In this document: one piece after another, positions 1 through 6,161 of the stretch
Layout of the letters: each line of letters begins with the position of its first letter
Position numbering within the stretch: position 1 is the stretch's first letter
Source: an uncultured Clostridia bacterium
GTDB lineage: Bacteria > Bacillota > Clostridia > Lachnospirales > Lachnospiraceae
NCBI GenBank assembly: GCA_945622055.1
Contig: CALZBV010000136.1
Span: 1-6,881, forward strand
Direction: 5' to 3'
Length of the DNA: 6,881 nt
Position numbers and translations under genes: made by a program
Notes under the pieces: model-generated
Seen by the model: the letters and a program-made list of their open reading frames with translations, nothing else
Told to the model about the DNA's origin: nothing
Database searches by the model: none

Positions 1-1211
1 GCTTTATCGTAAATGGAGATGAGGTAATAGATGAAGTTCTGGTGTCTGTTATGAGGGCTCCTCACACCTATACGGCAGAGGATGTAGCAGAAATCAATTG
101 TCACGGAGGACTTCTGGTTACAAAAAAAGTATTAAATACGGTATTATGTCATGGTGCTAAAATGGCGGAGCCGGGAGAATTTACGAAACGTGCCTTTTTA
201 AATGGACGAATTGATCTTTCTAAAGCGGAAGCAGTTATGGAGGTTATCCGTGCAAAAAGTGATCTGGCATTAAAAAGCTCAGTTTCCAAACTTCAGGGAA
301 GTGTAAAAAAAGAAATATCCGAAATCCGGGAAAAATTGATTCGGCATACAGCCCTGATTGAGGCTGCACTGGATGATCCGGAACATATTTCTTTAGAAGG
401 TTTTACAGATGAACTAAAAAAGAGTATAATTGAAATCAGAAACCGTCTGAACCGGCTGATTATTTCCGCAGAAACCGGAAGATTATTAAAGGAAGGAGTC
501 CGAACGGTTATTTTGGGTAAGCCGAATGTCGGAAAATCTTCCCTGATGAATGTTTTTGCCGGAGAAGAACGTGCAATTGTAACGGATATTGCCGGAACAA
601 CGAGAGATACCATCGAAGAAACGGTAGTAATTCGCGGAATTTCACTTTCCCTGATTGACACTGCAGGAATTCGTACTACAGAGGATGCGGTAGAACAAAT
701 CGGAGTCGAAAAAGCAAAACAGGCTGCAAACGATGCCGATTTGATTCTTTATCTGGTTGATGCAGTGTGTGGTCTTTCAAAAGAGGATGAGGAGATTCTT
801 TCCGGACTGAAAGAGAAAAAGGTATTGATTTTAGCAAATAAAACAGACCTTCTGGAACAGAGTAGCAGTAAGGAATTAGAAGAAAAAACAGGTTGTCGTG
901 TGATTTCAATTTCTGCGAAAACAGAAGCAGGAATTGATGAAGTATATGAGACAATTGAACAGATGTTTTTTCAAAAGGAGATATCCTATAACGAGGAATA
1001 TTACATTACCGGAGAGCGCCAGAAACAGGCGTTGCAAAATGCAAATGATGCACTTTTGAAGGTAATGGAAAGCATAGAGGCAGGCCTTCCGGAGGATTTT
1101 TTCTCAATTGATTTGATGCAGGCGTATGAAAGTCTGGGAGAAATTACCGGAGAATCGGTAGATGAGGATTTGGTAAATACAATATTCCGTGAATTCTGTA
1201 TGGGAAAATAA
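1..1211 (+). CDS. mnmE: tRNA uridine-5-carboxymethylaminomethyl modification GTPase MnmE (5' partial)
   Basis: MnmE (TrmE/ThdF) is a GTPase that works with MnmG to install the aminomethyl-type group on C5 of wobble uridine 34 in certain tRNAs, in the cytoplasm. The frame is open from base 3, before the first GTG at 42 and encoding an MnmE-like stretch ending [20 protein letters not shown], so the gene starts outside the window. About 402 residues remain; judging from the usual length near 455-460, roughly 55-60 N-terminal residues are missing. Visible parts are the end of the folate-binding N-terminal domain, the helical domain, and an inserted G domain with P-loop GKPNVGKSS (from 516), switch TTRD, DTAG, NKTD and SAK motifs. 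The C-terminus is FCMGK, carrying the cysteine conserved near the end of MnmE. The TAA stop is at 1209-1211, 28 bases before mnmG. Nothing suggests loss of function. Confidence 0.97.
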   Translation, partial: FIVNGDEVIDEVLVSVMRAPHTYTAEDVAEINCHGGLLVTKKVLNTVLCHGAKMAEPGEFTKRAFLNGRIDLSKAEAVMEVIRAKSDLALKSSVSKLQGSVKKEISEIREKLIRHTALIEAALDDPEHISLEGFTDELKKSIIEIRNRLNRLIISAETGRLLKEGVRTVILGKPNVGKSSLMNVFAGEERAIVTDIAGTTRDTIEETVVIRGISLSLIDTAGIRTTEDAVEQIGVEKAKQAANDADLILYLVDAVCGLSKEDEEILSGLKEKKVLILANKTDLLEQSSSKELEEKTGCRVISISAKTEAGIDEVYETIEQMFFQKEISYNEEYYITGERQKQALQNANDALLKVMESIEAGLPEDFFSIDLMQAYESLGEITGESVDEDLVNTIFREFCMGK

Positions 1212-1228
1212 ACATGGAATTTTGTTTT

Positions 1229-1233
1229 GGAGG
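1229..1233 (+). promoter_or_regulatory. Ribosome binding site fixing the mnmG start
   Basis: GGAGG lies 6 bases before the ATG at 1240. It decides between that ATG and an in-frame upstream start at 1189, which would add 17 residues with no family similarity and overlap the end of mnmE. Confidence 0.85.
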
Positions 1234-1239
1234 ATAGAT

Positions 1240-3111
1240 ATGGAACACATTTATGAGGAATATGATATCGCCGTTGTTGGTGCCGGACATGCCGGCTGTG
1301 AAGCGGCTCTTGCCTGTGCAAGATTGTCCTTTCGTACGATTTTGTTTACCGTAAGTACAGACAGTATTGCACTGATGCCTTGTAATCCGAATATTGGCGG
1401 CACGTCGAAGGGACATCTGGTGCGTGAAATTGATGCACTTGGCGGTGAAATGGGAAAAAACATCGATAAAACATATATTCAGTCGAAGATGCTGAACCGT
1501 TCCAAAGGACCTGCGGTTCATTCGCTGCGTGCACAGGCAGATAAACGCGATTATTCCGGTGAGATGCGCCGCGTACTTGAAAGTACCGAGAATCTTACAA
1601 TCCGTCAGGCAGAAGTAGCGGAGATTATTACAAAAGACGACTGTATTACCGGAGTCAAAACAGTATCCGGAGCGATTTATCCCTGCAGGGCAGCTGTTCT
1701 TTGTACCGGTGTCTACCTAAAAGCTCGTTGTATTTACGGTGACGTCAGTCAGTATACCGGACCAAACGGTCTTCCGGCTGCAAACCATTTAACGGATAGT
1801 CTGATTGCACATGGAATTGAGATGTACCGCTTTAAAACCGGAACACCTGCACGTATTGATAAACGTTCAATTGATTTTTCCGTCATGGAAGAACAGTTTG
1901 GAGATGAAAAGGTCGTTCCTTTCTCTTTTACTACAGATCCGGAGGCACTAACAAAACCGCAGGTTTCCTGCTGGCTGGCATATACGAACGAAAAAACCCA
2001 CGAGATAATTAGGAAAAATATCGATCGTTCTCCTTTGTATTCCGGAGAAATTCATGGTACCGGTCCCCGTTATTGTCCGTCCATCGAGGACAAAGTAATG
2101 AAATTTGCGGATAAGGACCGTCATCAGATATTTATTGAGCCGGAGGGTACATACACAAATGAAATGTATATTGCAGGAATGTCCAGCTCACTTCCGGAGG
2201 ATGTCCAGGTGGAAATGTACCGTTCCGTAAAGGGAATGGAACATGCACGCATTGTTAAAAATGCATATGCCATTGAGTATGACTGTATCAATCCAATGCA
2301 GCTAAAGCCGAGTCTGGAGTTTAAAAAAATCAGCGGATTGTTCAGTGGCGGACAATTCAACGGAAGCTCCGGATATGAAGAAGCGGCGGCGCAGGGTTTA
2401 ATTGCCGGAATCAACGCAGCACGAAAGCTTTCCGGAAAGGAACCGCTTATTTTAGACCGTTCCGAAGCATATATCGGCGTTTTGATTGATGATCTTGTAA
2501 CGAAGGAAACGCATGAGCCATATCGAATGATGACTTCAAGAGCGGAATATCGCCTGATTTTACGTCAGGACAATGCGGATTTGCGTTTAACGGAAAAGGG
2601 ATATGAGGTTGGATTAATCAGTGAGGAGAGATATCAGCACCTTCTTGCGAAAAAATCCATGATTGAAAAGGAAATTGAGCGCGTCAAAGCAACTCCGGTT
2701 GGTGCAACAAAGGAAGTACAGGAGCTTTTGGTGAACCTTGGCAGTACACCTCTGAAATCCGGAAGTTCGCTTGCAGAGCTGATAACGCGTCCGGAGCTCT
2801 CTTATGAAATGCTTTCGCCAATTGATAAAGAACGAATGCCGCTTCCTGAAGAGGTTACGGAACAGGTAGAAATCGAATTAAAGTACGAGGGCTATATAAA
2901 ACGACAGATGAGTCAGGTTGCCCAGTTTAAGAAAATGGAAAAGAAGAGAATTCCTGCTGATATTGATTATGATGAGATTCCTTCGATTCGAATTGAAGCA
3001 AGGCAAAAATTAAAGCAGGTACGACCGGAAAATGTCGGACAAGCATCCAGAATTTCCGGTGTATCACCGGCAGATATTTCTGTGCTACTGGTTTATCTTG
3101 GAAGAAAATAA
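1240..3111 (+). CDS. mnmG: tRNA uridine-5-carboxymethylaminomethyl modification enzyme MnmG (GidA)
   Basis: MnmG is the FAD- and NADH-using partner of MnmE; the complex modifies U34 of tRNAs using methylene-tetrahydrofolate. The protein is 623 residues, the normal length. The N-terminus carries the Rossmann FAD motif [10 protein letters not shown] (residues 14-23), followed by [14 protein letters not shown] with the conserved cysteine (C48) and the [19 protein letters not shown] block. The second conserved cysteine is in RYCPSIEDK (C279). Further signatures are [17 protein letters not shown], the [20 protein letters not shown] block, and the C-terminal helical domain that contacts MnmE, ending in [17 protein letters not shown]. 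The start at 1240 is chosen because GGAGG precedes it by 6 bases and the protein then begins just before the FAD motif, as in the family. It lies between mnmE and rsmG on the same strand and is presumably co-transcribed with them. All key motifs are intact. Confidence 0.98.
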   Translation: MEHIYEEYDIAVVGAGHAGCEAALACARLSFRTILFTVSTDSIALMPCNPNIGGTSKGHLVREIDALGGEMGKNIDKTYIQSKMLNRSKGPAVHSLRAQADKRDYSGEMRRVLESTENLTIRQAEVAEIITKDDCITGVKTVSGAIYPCRAAVLCTGVYLKARCIYGDVSQYTGPNGLPAANHLTDSLIAHGIEMYRFKTGTPARIDKRSIDFSVMEEQFGDEKVVPFSFTTDPEALTKPQVSCWLAYTNEKTHEIIRKNIDRSPLYSGEIHGTGPRYCPSIEDKVMKFADKDRHQIFIEPEGTYTNEMYIAGMSSSLPEDVQVEMYRSVKGMEHARIVKNAYAIEYDCINPMQLKPSLEFKKISGLFSGGQFNGSSGYEEAAAQGLIAGINAARKLSGKEPLILDRSEAYIGVLIDDLVTKETHEPYRMMTSRAEYRLILRQDNADLRLTEKGYEVGLISEERYQHLLAKKSMIEKEIERVKATPVGATKEVQELLVNLGSTPLKSGSSLAELITRPELSYEMLSPIDKERMPLPEEVTEQVEIELKYEGYIKRQMSQVAQFKKMEKKRIPADIDYDEIPSIRIEARQKLKQVRPENVGQASRISGVSPADISVLLVYLGRK

Positions 3112-3120
3112 GGAGGCAGC

Positions 3121-3840
3121 ATGCGGGATAATACAATACTTTTACGCGGGGCCGAGAAGCTTGGAATTTCACTGAATGAAAAACAGCAGGAGCAATTTGA
3201 GCGGTATTATGAGTATTTGATTGAGCAGAACCAGGTAATGAACCTGACTGCCATTACCGAATATGAGGAGGTTCTCCAAAAGCATTTTCTGGACAGTCTT
3301 CTGCCTGTAATGGCTGGGATTTCCTTTCATGAGAAAAAAATTCTGGATCTTGGAACGGGAGCCGGTTTTCCCGGTATTCCATTGAAAATTGCATTCCCCG
3401 ATGCTGAATTTGTGTTGATGGATTCCTTAAACAAGCGGATTGCATTTTTAAATCGTGTGATTGAGCTTTTGGACCTGAAAAAAATTACTGCGGTACATGC
3501 TCGCGCGGAGGAAGCAGCAAGAAAAGCTGAGTATAGAGAGCAGTTTGATTTCTGTGTTTCGCGTGCGGTTGCGAGATTAAATACTTTATCAGAGTACTGC
3601 ATTCCATTCGTAAAGTGCGGAGGAACCTTTCTATCTTATAAAGCAGGCGATTGTGAGGAAGAATGTAAAGAAGCAGAGAAGGCTGTTCATATTTTATCCG
3701 GAGGAAAACTGAAAACAAAGCACTATAGATTACCGGAAACCGAGATTGAGCGCACCTTTGTATTTATCAAAAAAGAAAAGTCTACGCCTTCAAAGTATCC
3801 AAGAGGACAGGGGAAGCCTCAGAAGCAGCCTTTGATTTGA
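3121..3840 (+). CDS. rsmG: 16S rRNA (guanine-N7)-methyltransferase RsmG (GidB)
   Basis: RsmG uses S-adenosylmethionine to methylate N7 of G527 (E. coli numbering) in 16S rRNA; loss of the enzyme is known to give low-level streptomycin resistance in several bacteria. The protein is 239 residues, a typical length. The N-terminal helical part contains the family signature NQVMNLTAI. The SAM-binding motif LDLGTGAGFPGIPLK begins at residue 75, followed by SLNKRIAFLNRV and the SRAVARLNTL segment with the conserved arginines. The C-terminus KYPRGQGKP resembles the usual KYPRKxGxP ending. AGGAGG at 3111-3116 overlaps the mnmG stop codon and sits 4 bases before the ATG; the 9-base gap argues for translation from the same mRNA as mnmG. 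No convincing intrinsic terminator follows it. Confidence 0.97.
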   Translation: MRDNTILLRGAEKLGISLNEKQQEQFERYYEYLIEQNQVMNLTAITEYEEVLQKHFLDSLLPVMAGISFHEKKILDLGTGAGFPGIPLKIAFPDAEFVLMDSLNKRIAFLNRVIELLDLKKITAVHARAEEAARKAEYREQFDFCVSRAVARLNTLSEYCIPFVKCGGTFLSYKAGDCEEECKEAEKAVHILSGGKLKTKHYRLPETEIERTFVFIKKEKSTPSKYPRGQGKPQKQPLI

Positions 3841-3851
3841 TTTTTGAGTAA

Positions 3852-3857
3852 TATAAT
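3852..3857 (+). promoter_or_regulatory. Possible -10 element of a promoter for the two-component operon
   Basis: A perfect TATAAT hexamer sits just after rsmG in an AT-rich stretch. The upstream region offers only weak -35 candidates (TTTGAT at 3831-3836, spacing 15, or overlapping hexamers), so this is a tentative call. If used, transcription would begin around 3864, at the first DnaA-box-like motif, which would place DnaA binding over the start site. The AT richness alone could produce such a hexamer by chance. Confidence 0.35.
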
Positions 3858-3863
3858 TAAAAG

Positions 3864-3916
3864 TTATTCACAAAAGAATGCGGTTTTTCACCGATTATCC
3901 ACAGAAAAGTGGATAA
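3864..3916. promoter_or_regulatory. Cluster of three DnaA-box-like motifs, two opposed as a perfect inverted repeat
   Basis: Three matches to the DnaA 9-mer TTATNCACA occur in 53 bases. TTATTCACA is at 3864-3872 (+), TTATCCACA, the exact high-affinity consensus, is at 3895-3903 (+), and TTATCCACT is on the minus strand at 3908-3916 (8 of 9 to TTATCCACA). The last two form a perfect inverted repeat: 8-base arms at 3895-3902 and 3909-3916 with a 6-base AGAAAA spacer. The cluster lies between rsmG and the histidine kinase gene, in a gene neighbourhood that is typically beside oriC. Motif matches and positions are seen directly; DnaA binding is inferred. It could be an accessory replication element or a DnaA-responsive operator for the downstream operon. 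Confidence 0.7.
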
Positions 3917-3941
3917 GACAATGCGATGTAGATTTTGGTTC

Positions 3942-3947
3942 GGAGGT
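3942..3947 (+). promoter_or_regulatory. Ribosome binding site fixing the histidine kinase start
   Basis: GGAGGT is 5 bases before the ATG at 3953. It favours this ATG over an in-frame alternative start at 3935, which would add six residues and place the ribosome binding site inside the coding region. Confidence 0.85.
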
Positions 3948-3952
3948 GCATT

Positions 3953-5095
3953 ATGGCGGAAGAAAACAAAAATCAGATAGAAACCCTTCTTGCGTTTTTG
4001 GTAGAGTTGGAATCAGAAGGAGAAGGGGAACTCTCTTCAATTATTGCTGAAACGCAAAGCTTAGAGCAAAGACTTCGTGAAATCGAAGTTGGATTAACAG
4101 AAAAGGTTGATGAAAATTTGTATTTCTTCTCACCGATTGGTGTTTTAGAGGATAAGGAAGATAATCGTGAGCTTTTGTTACAAAAACAGCAAATACAGAT
4201 TTCCCTTGATTCTCTTCAGAAAAAACTAGCTTCCTACAAACAAAAGAAACAAAATTTTGAAGCGATTCGACAAATATTGGCGGAAAAGCAAAAGGAAGAA
4301 GCGGCAAAGGAAGAAGCGGCAAAGGAAGAGGCAGCAAAGGAAGAAGTGGCAAAGGAAGAAGTGGCAAAGGAAGGGGCAATAAAAGAAAACGCTGTTAACG
4401 CTGATGCTTCTTCCATTACAGATAATAATATACAGCTTTTAGAATCCCAGGAAAATGACCGAAACCGTATAGCTGCGGAGCTACATGATTCCGTGGTTCA
4501 GACAATGACCGGACTTGTGCATAAAACAGAGTTTTGTCTGTTATTAATGGATACGGATTCCGTCCGGGTAAAGCTTGAGCTTCAAAAGATGATTGAGTTA
4601 ACAAAATCAATTATCAATGAAATCCGCGATGTGATTTTTAATCTTCGTCCTCTTAATTTGCAAAACAATCTCTCTTCTTCAATAGAAGCATTTTGTCTTC
4701 AAACACAGAAGACAAGAAGCATTACTTCTGAAATTTCGATTACCGGCAAGGAACCGGAGCTTCTTCCGATTTGGAAGCTGACAATATACCGTGTATTTCA
4801 AGAGGCTGTCAGTAATGTAGTGCTTCATTCAAATGCTACAAAAATGAAAGTATCTCTTTCTTTTGAGGAGAAAACTGCTCATTTGTGTATATCCGACAAC
4901 GGAGTTGGGTTTGCTTCAGATGATGGGAATAAGAATTATGATTCTGATAAACATTTTGGTATTTCTTTTATGAAGGAAAGAGTTCATTTATTACAAGGAA
5001 CAATTAACATTACTTCAGCAGCGGGGAAGGGAACATCTGTTGATGTAAGGGTTCCATATACTTTCGGAAAGGAGAAAAAGAATGAATCAGATTAG
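3953..5095 (+). CDS. Soluble DegS-like sensor histidine kinase with a pentapeptide-repeat helical linker
   Basis: This is a cytoplasmic two-component kinase of the HisKA_3/HATPase_c class, which autophosphorylates on histidine and passes the phosphate to a NarL-type regulator, here surely the next gene. The protein is 380 residues with no signal peptide or hydrophobic membrane segment. Residues 1 to about 113 are charged, glutamate- and lysine-rich and look helical or coiled-coil. Residues 114-138 are five KEEAA/KEEVA units followed by degenerate KEGAI and KENAV. The dimerisation/phosphoacceptor domain has RIAAELHDSVVQ with the acceptor H178. The ATPase domain has the N box QEAVSNVVLHSNA (E284, N288), the G1 box SDNGVGF (D315, G317, G319) and a GISFMKERV segment. 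Size, lack of membrane helices and partner recall Bacillus DegS, but the N-terminus does not obviously match the DegS sensor domain, so no symbol is given. The signal sensed is unknown. Confidence 0.92.
   Translation: MAEENKNQIETLLAFLVELESEGEGELSSIIAETQSLEQRLREIEVGLTEKVDENLYFFSPIGVLEDKEDNRELLLQKQQIQISLDSLQKKLASYKQKKQNFEAIRQILAEKQKEEAAKEEAAKEEAAKEEVAKEEVAKEGAIKENAVNADASSITDNNIQLLESQENDRNRIAAELHDSVVQTMTGLVHKTEFCLLLMDTDSVRVKLELQKMIELTKSIINEIRDVIFNLRPLNLQNNLSSSIEAFCLQTQKTRSITSEISITGKEPELLPIWKLTIYRVFQEAVSNVVLHSNATKMKVSLSFEEKTAHLCISDNGVGFASDDGNKNYDSDKHFGISFMKERVHLLQGTINITSAAGKGTSVDVRVPYTFGKEKKNESD
4292..4381 (+). repeat. 15-bp in-frame tandem repeat encoding (KEEAA)n
   Basis: Five near-identical 15-base units of the form AAGGAAGAAGCGGCA occupy 4292-4366. 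They differ by a few substitutions (GAA/GAG and GCG/GCA/GTG), and a sixth, diverged unit extends to 4381. Because the unit is a multiple of three, gain or loss of copies would keep the kinase in frame. The encoded pentapeptide strongly favours an alpha helix. Confidence 0.93.
5068..5074 (+). promoter_or_regulatory. Ribosome binding site of the response regulator, inside the kinase gene
   Basis: AAAGGAG within the last codons of the kinase gene precedes the ATG at 5082 by 7 bases. It supports the overlapping start and translational coupling. Confidence 0.75.
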
Positions 5096-5738
5096 TCTTT
5101 TGCTTGCGGATGATCATTCCGTCGTACGCGAAGGTTTGAAACAATTACTGGAGTTGGATCCAATGCTGAATGTGGTTGGCGAAGCACGAAATGGACAGGA
5201 ATGCATCCATCAGATTCGCACGTTAGCTCCGGATCTGGTACTTCTTGACCTTGATATGCCTGTAATGAGTGGAATTCAGGTTTTGGAAGAGATAAAGAAA
5301 CAGGGCTGGAATCAAAAGGTATTAATTTTAACTATCCATAATGATGCCGCATACTTATTTCAATCCATGGATGCAGGAGCTTGCGGTTATGTTTTAAAGG
5401 ATTCAGATTCGTCCACATTAAGAACAGCAATTCATTCGGTCTATAATGGAAGTAACTATATTGACCCTATCATGGTTCCATTCCTTAAAGAACGCGTTTA
5501 TGAAAAAGAAATAAAGAAAGAAAAGCTGGAAAAAGATACGCTTCTGTCTTCCAGAGAAATCGAAGTTCTCTGTTATATTGCCGAAGGACTTTGCAATAAG
5601 GAAATCGGTAACAAAATGAGTATTAGTGAAAAAACAGTAAAAAATCATGTATCACATATTTTTAAGAAAATAGATGTTTCGGACCGTACGCAGGCTGCGG
5701 TATATGCAATCAAACATAATTTTGTAGATATTTCTTAA
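5082..5738 (+). CDS. NarL/FixJ (DegU-like) family response regulator
   Basis: This is a 218-residue transcription factor with an N-terminal receiver domain and a C-terminal LuxR-type helix-turn-helix. The receiver has the acidic pair D10-D11, the phosphoacceptor D56 in LVLLDLDMPVMSG, T84 in VLILTIHND and K106 in GYVLKD, so all catalytic positions are present. The DNA-binding domain begins near LSSREIEVL (about residue 155) and includes the recognition region SEKTVKNHVSHIFKKIDVSDRTQA. That stretch is close to the corresponding part of Bacillus DegU as I recall it. The gene overlaps the kinase gene by 14 bases and has its own AAAGGAG site, a typical kinase-regulator pair. Targets cannot be read from this window. 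It is followed by a non-coding stretch with terminator-like hairpins, so the operon probably ends here. Confidence 0.95.
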   Translation: MNQISLLLADDHSVVREGLKQLLELDPMLNVVGEARNGQECIHQIRTLAPDLVLLDLDMPVMSGIQVLEEIKKQGWNQKVLILTIHNDAAYLFQSMDAGACGYVLKDSDSSTLRTAIHSVYNGSNYIDPIMVPFLKERVYEKEIKKEKLEKDTLLSSREIEVLCYIAEGLCNKEIGNKMSISEKTVKNHVSHIFKKIDVSDRTQAAVYAIKHNFVDIS

Positions 5739-5756
5739 TTATGGTTTTTGCTTTTA

Positions 5757-5825
5757 GGAAAACGCTGATGAAAGCGTTTCCACGCCGAATTTGCGTAGCG
5801 AAGCTATAATTTCTACTGCAAATTC
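5757..5825. repeat. Nested inverted repeats in the spacer after the response regulator
   Basis: Two consecutive hairpin-forming palindromes are visible. The first pairs GGAAAACGCT (5757-5766) with AGCGTTTCC (5773-5781), with one bulged A and a 6-base loop. The second pairs GAATTTGCGTAG (5787-5798) with CTAC-T-GCAAATTC (5813-5825), with a single bulged T and a 14-base loop. Neither is followed by a T run, so they are not ordinary terminators, and no gene overlaps them. The block could be a dispersed palindromic element, a small structured RNA or an mRNA 3'-end stabiliser; the sequence does not decide between these. Confidence 0.55.
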
Positions 5826-5847
5826 GTGCGATCCGCCGGAGGCTTTC

Positions 5848-5878
5848 AAGAAAGCACTGAATTAATCAGTGCTTTCTT
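5848..5878. terminator. Strong bidirectional hairpin, probable intrinsic terminator
   Basis: A perfect 13-bp stem, AAGAAAGCACTGA (5848-5860) with TCAGTGCTTTCTT (5866-5878), closes a 5-base ATTAA loop. The A-rich 5' arm and T-rich 3' arm would serve either strand, although the T tract is interrupted (TTTCTT). It is placed 110 bases after the response regulator stop and is a reasonable end point for the operon. Confidence 0.7.
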
Positions 5879-5898
5879 AGATATATGAATTTGGTTTT

Positions 5899-5925
5899 GG
5901 CAATGTTTAATTACATTGCCTTTTT
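5899..5925 (+). terminator. Second intrinsic terminator
   Basis: The 8-bp stem GGCAATGT (5899-5906) with ACATTGCC (5913-5920), a 6-base TTAATT loop and an immediate TTTTT run (5921-5925) form a classical factor-independent terminator on the + strand. It ends one base before the extended parS palindrome, separating upstream transcription from the segregation locus. Confidence 0.8.
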
Positions 5926-5928
5926 CAA

Positions 5929-5944
5929 TGTTTCACGTGAAACA
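5929..5944. promoter_or_regulatory. parS centromere site
   Basis: TGTTTCACGTGAAACA is a perfect 16-bp palindrome matching the well-known bacterial chromosomal parS consensus bound by ParB/Spo0J. The symmetry extends two further bases on each side (5927-5946). Its location upstream of parA and close to mnmG/rsmG is where such sites are expected. ParB binding here would load the CTP-dependent ParB clamp and recruit condensin. This is family knowledge; binding is not shown by the sequence itself. Confidence 0.95.
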
Positions 5945-5977
5945 TTTATTTCAGATATAGTAATTTTTAAAAAAATA

Positions 5978-5986
5978 TGTTATGAT
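5978..5986 (+). promoter_or_regulatory. Extended -10 promoter for parA
   Basis: TGTTATGAT fits the extended -10 pattern (TG, one base, then TATGAT at 5981-5986), which explains the absence of a recognisable -35 at 17-18 bases. An A/T-rich run precedes it. Transcription would start near 5993, about 170 bases before the parA ATG and downstream of parS. It lies close enough to parS for bound ParB to affect it. Confidence 0.6.
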
Positions 5987-6161
5987 AGAAAGAGAACGTA
6001 TCTTATTATGTAGATTCTTTGATAAAGATTTCCGGATGCAGTATTCGTATTAAAGAACGTCTGTATCATGGAGATTTTAAAGCTACAGTAAATATCAGTG
6101 ATTTCTTATATTCATAGGTAATATATATCTGAAAAATGAAAACCATAGAAAGGGTGATGAT
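5987..6161 (+). other. Long untranslated leader of parA, no gene recognised
   Basis: About 170 bases separate the predicted promoter from parA. No RNA family, strong hairpin or ribosome-bound ORF was recognised. One frame is open from 5989 to a TAG at 6115-6117 but has no ATG or GTG start and no ribosome binding site. A GGGTGAT-type ribosome binding site (6152-6158) precedes the parA ATG. Confidence 0.4.

Noticed and set aside
293..661. Minus-strand frames opposite mnmE, mnmG and rsmG (this one and similar ones elsewhere)
   Set aside because: They lie wholly inside or across strongly conserved genes on the other strand and show no motifs or plausible ribosome sites.
1189..1239. In-frame upstream start that would lengthen MnmG by 17 residues
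   Set aside because: It overlaps the end of mnmE, lacks a suitable ribosome site, and the added residues precede the normal family N-terminus. GGAGG at 1229-1233 points to the ATG at 1240.
3895..3916. Inverted repeat read as an rsmG transcription terminator
   Set aside because: The arms are AT-rich and no T run follows. The arm sequence is a DnaA box on each strand, which explains it better.
3844..4050. Plus-strand open frame of 68 codons spanning the DnaA-box spacer
   Set aside because: It runs through the DnaA motifs and into the kinase gene in another phase, has no ribosome site, and resembles no protein I recognise.
4041..4416. Minus-strand open frames rich in proline/leucine or in serine/alanine/phenylalanine
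   Set aside because: They are the antisense reading of the KEEAA repeat and its surroundings. Low-complexity composition, no ribosome site, and full overlap with a well-supported kinase gene.
5757..5878. CRISPR-like repeat array
   Set aside because: The hairpins differ in sequence and spacing. There are no regularly spaced direct repeats with unique spacers and no cas gene.
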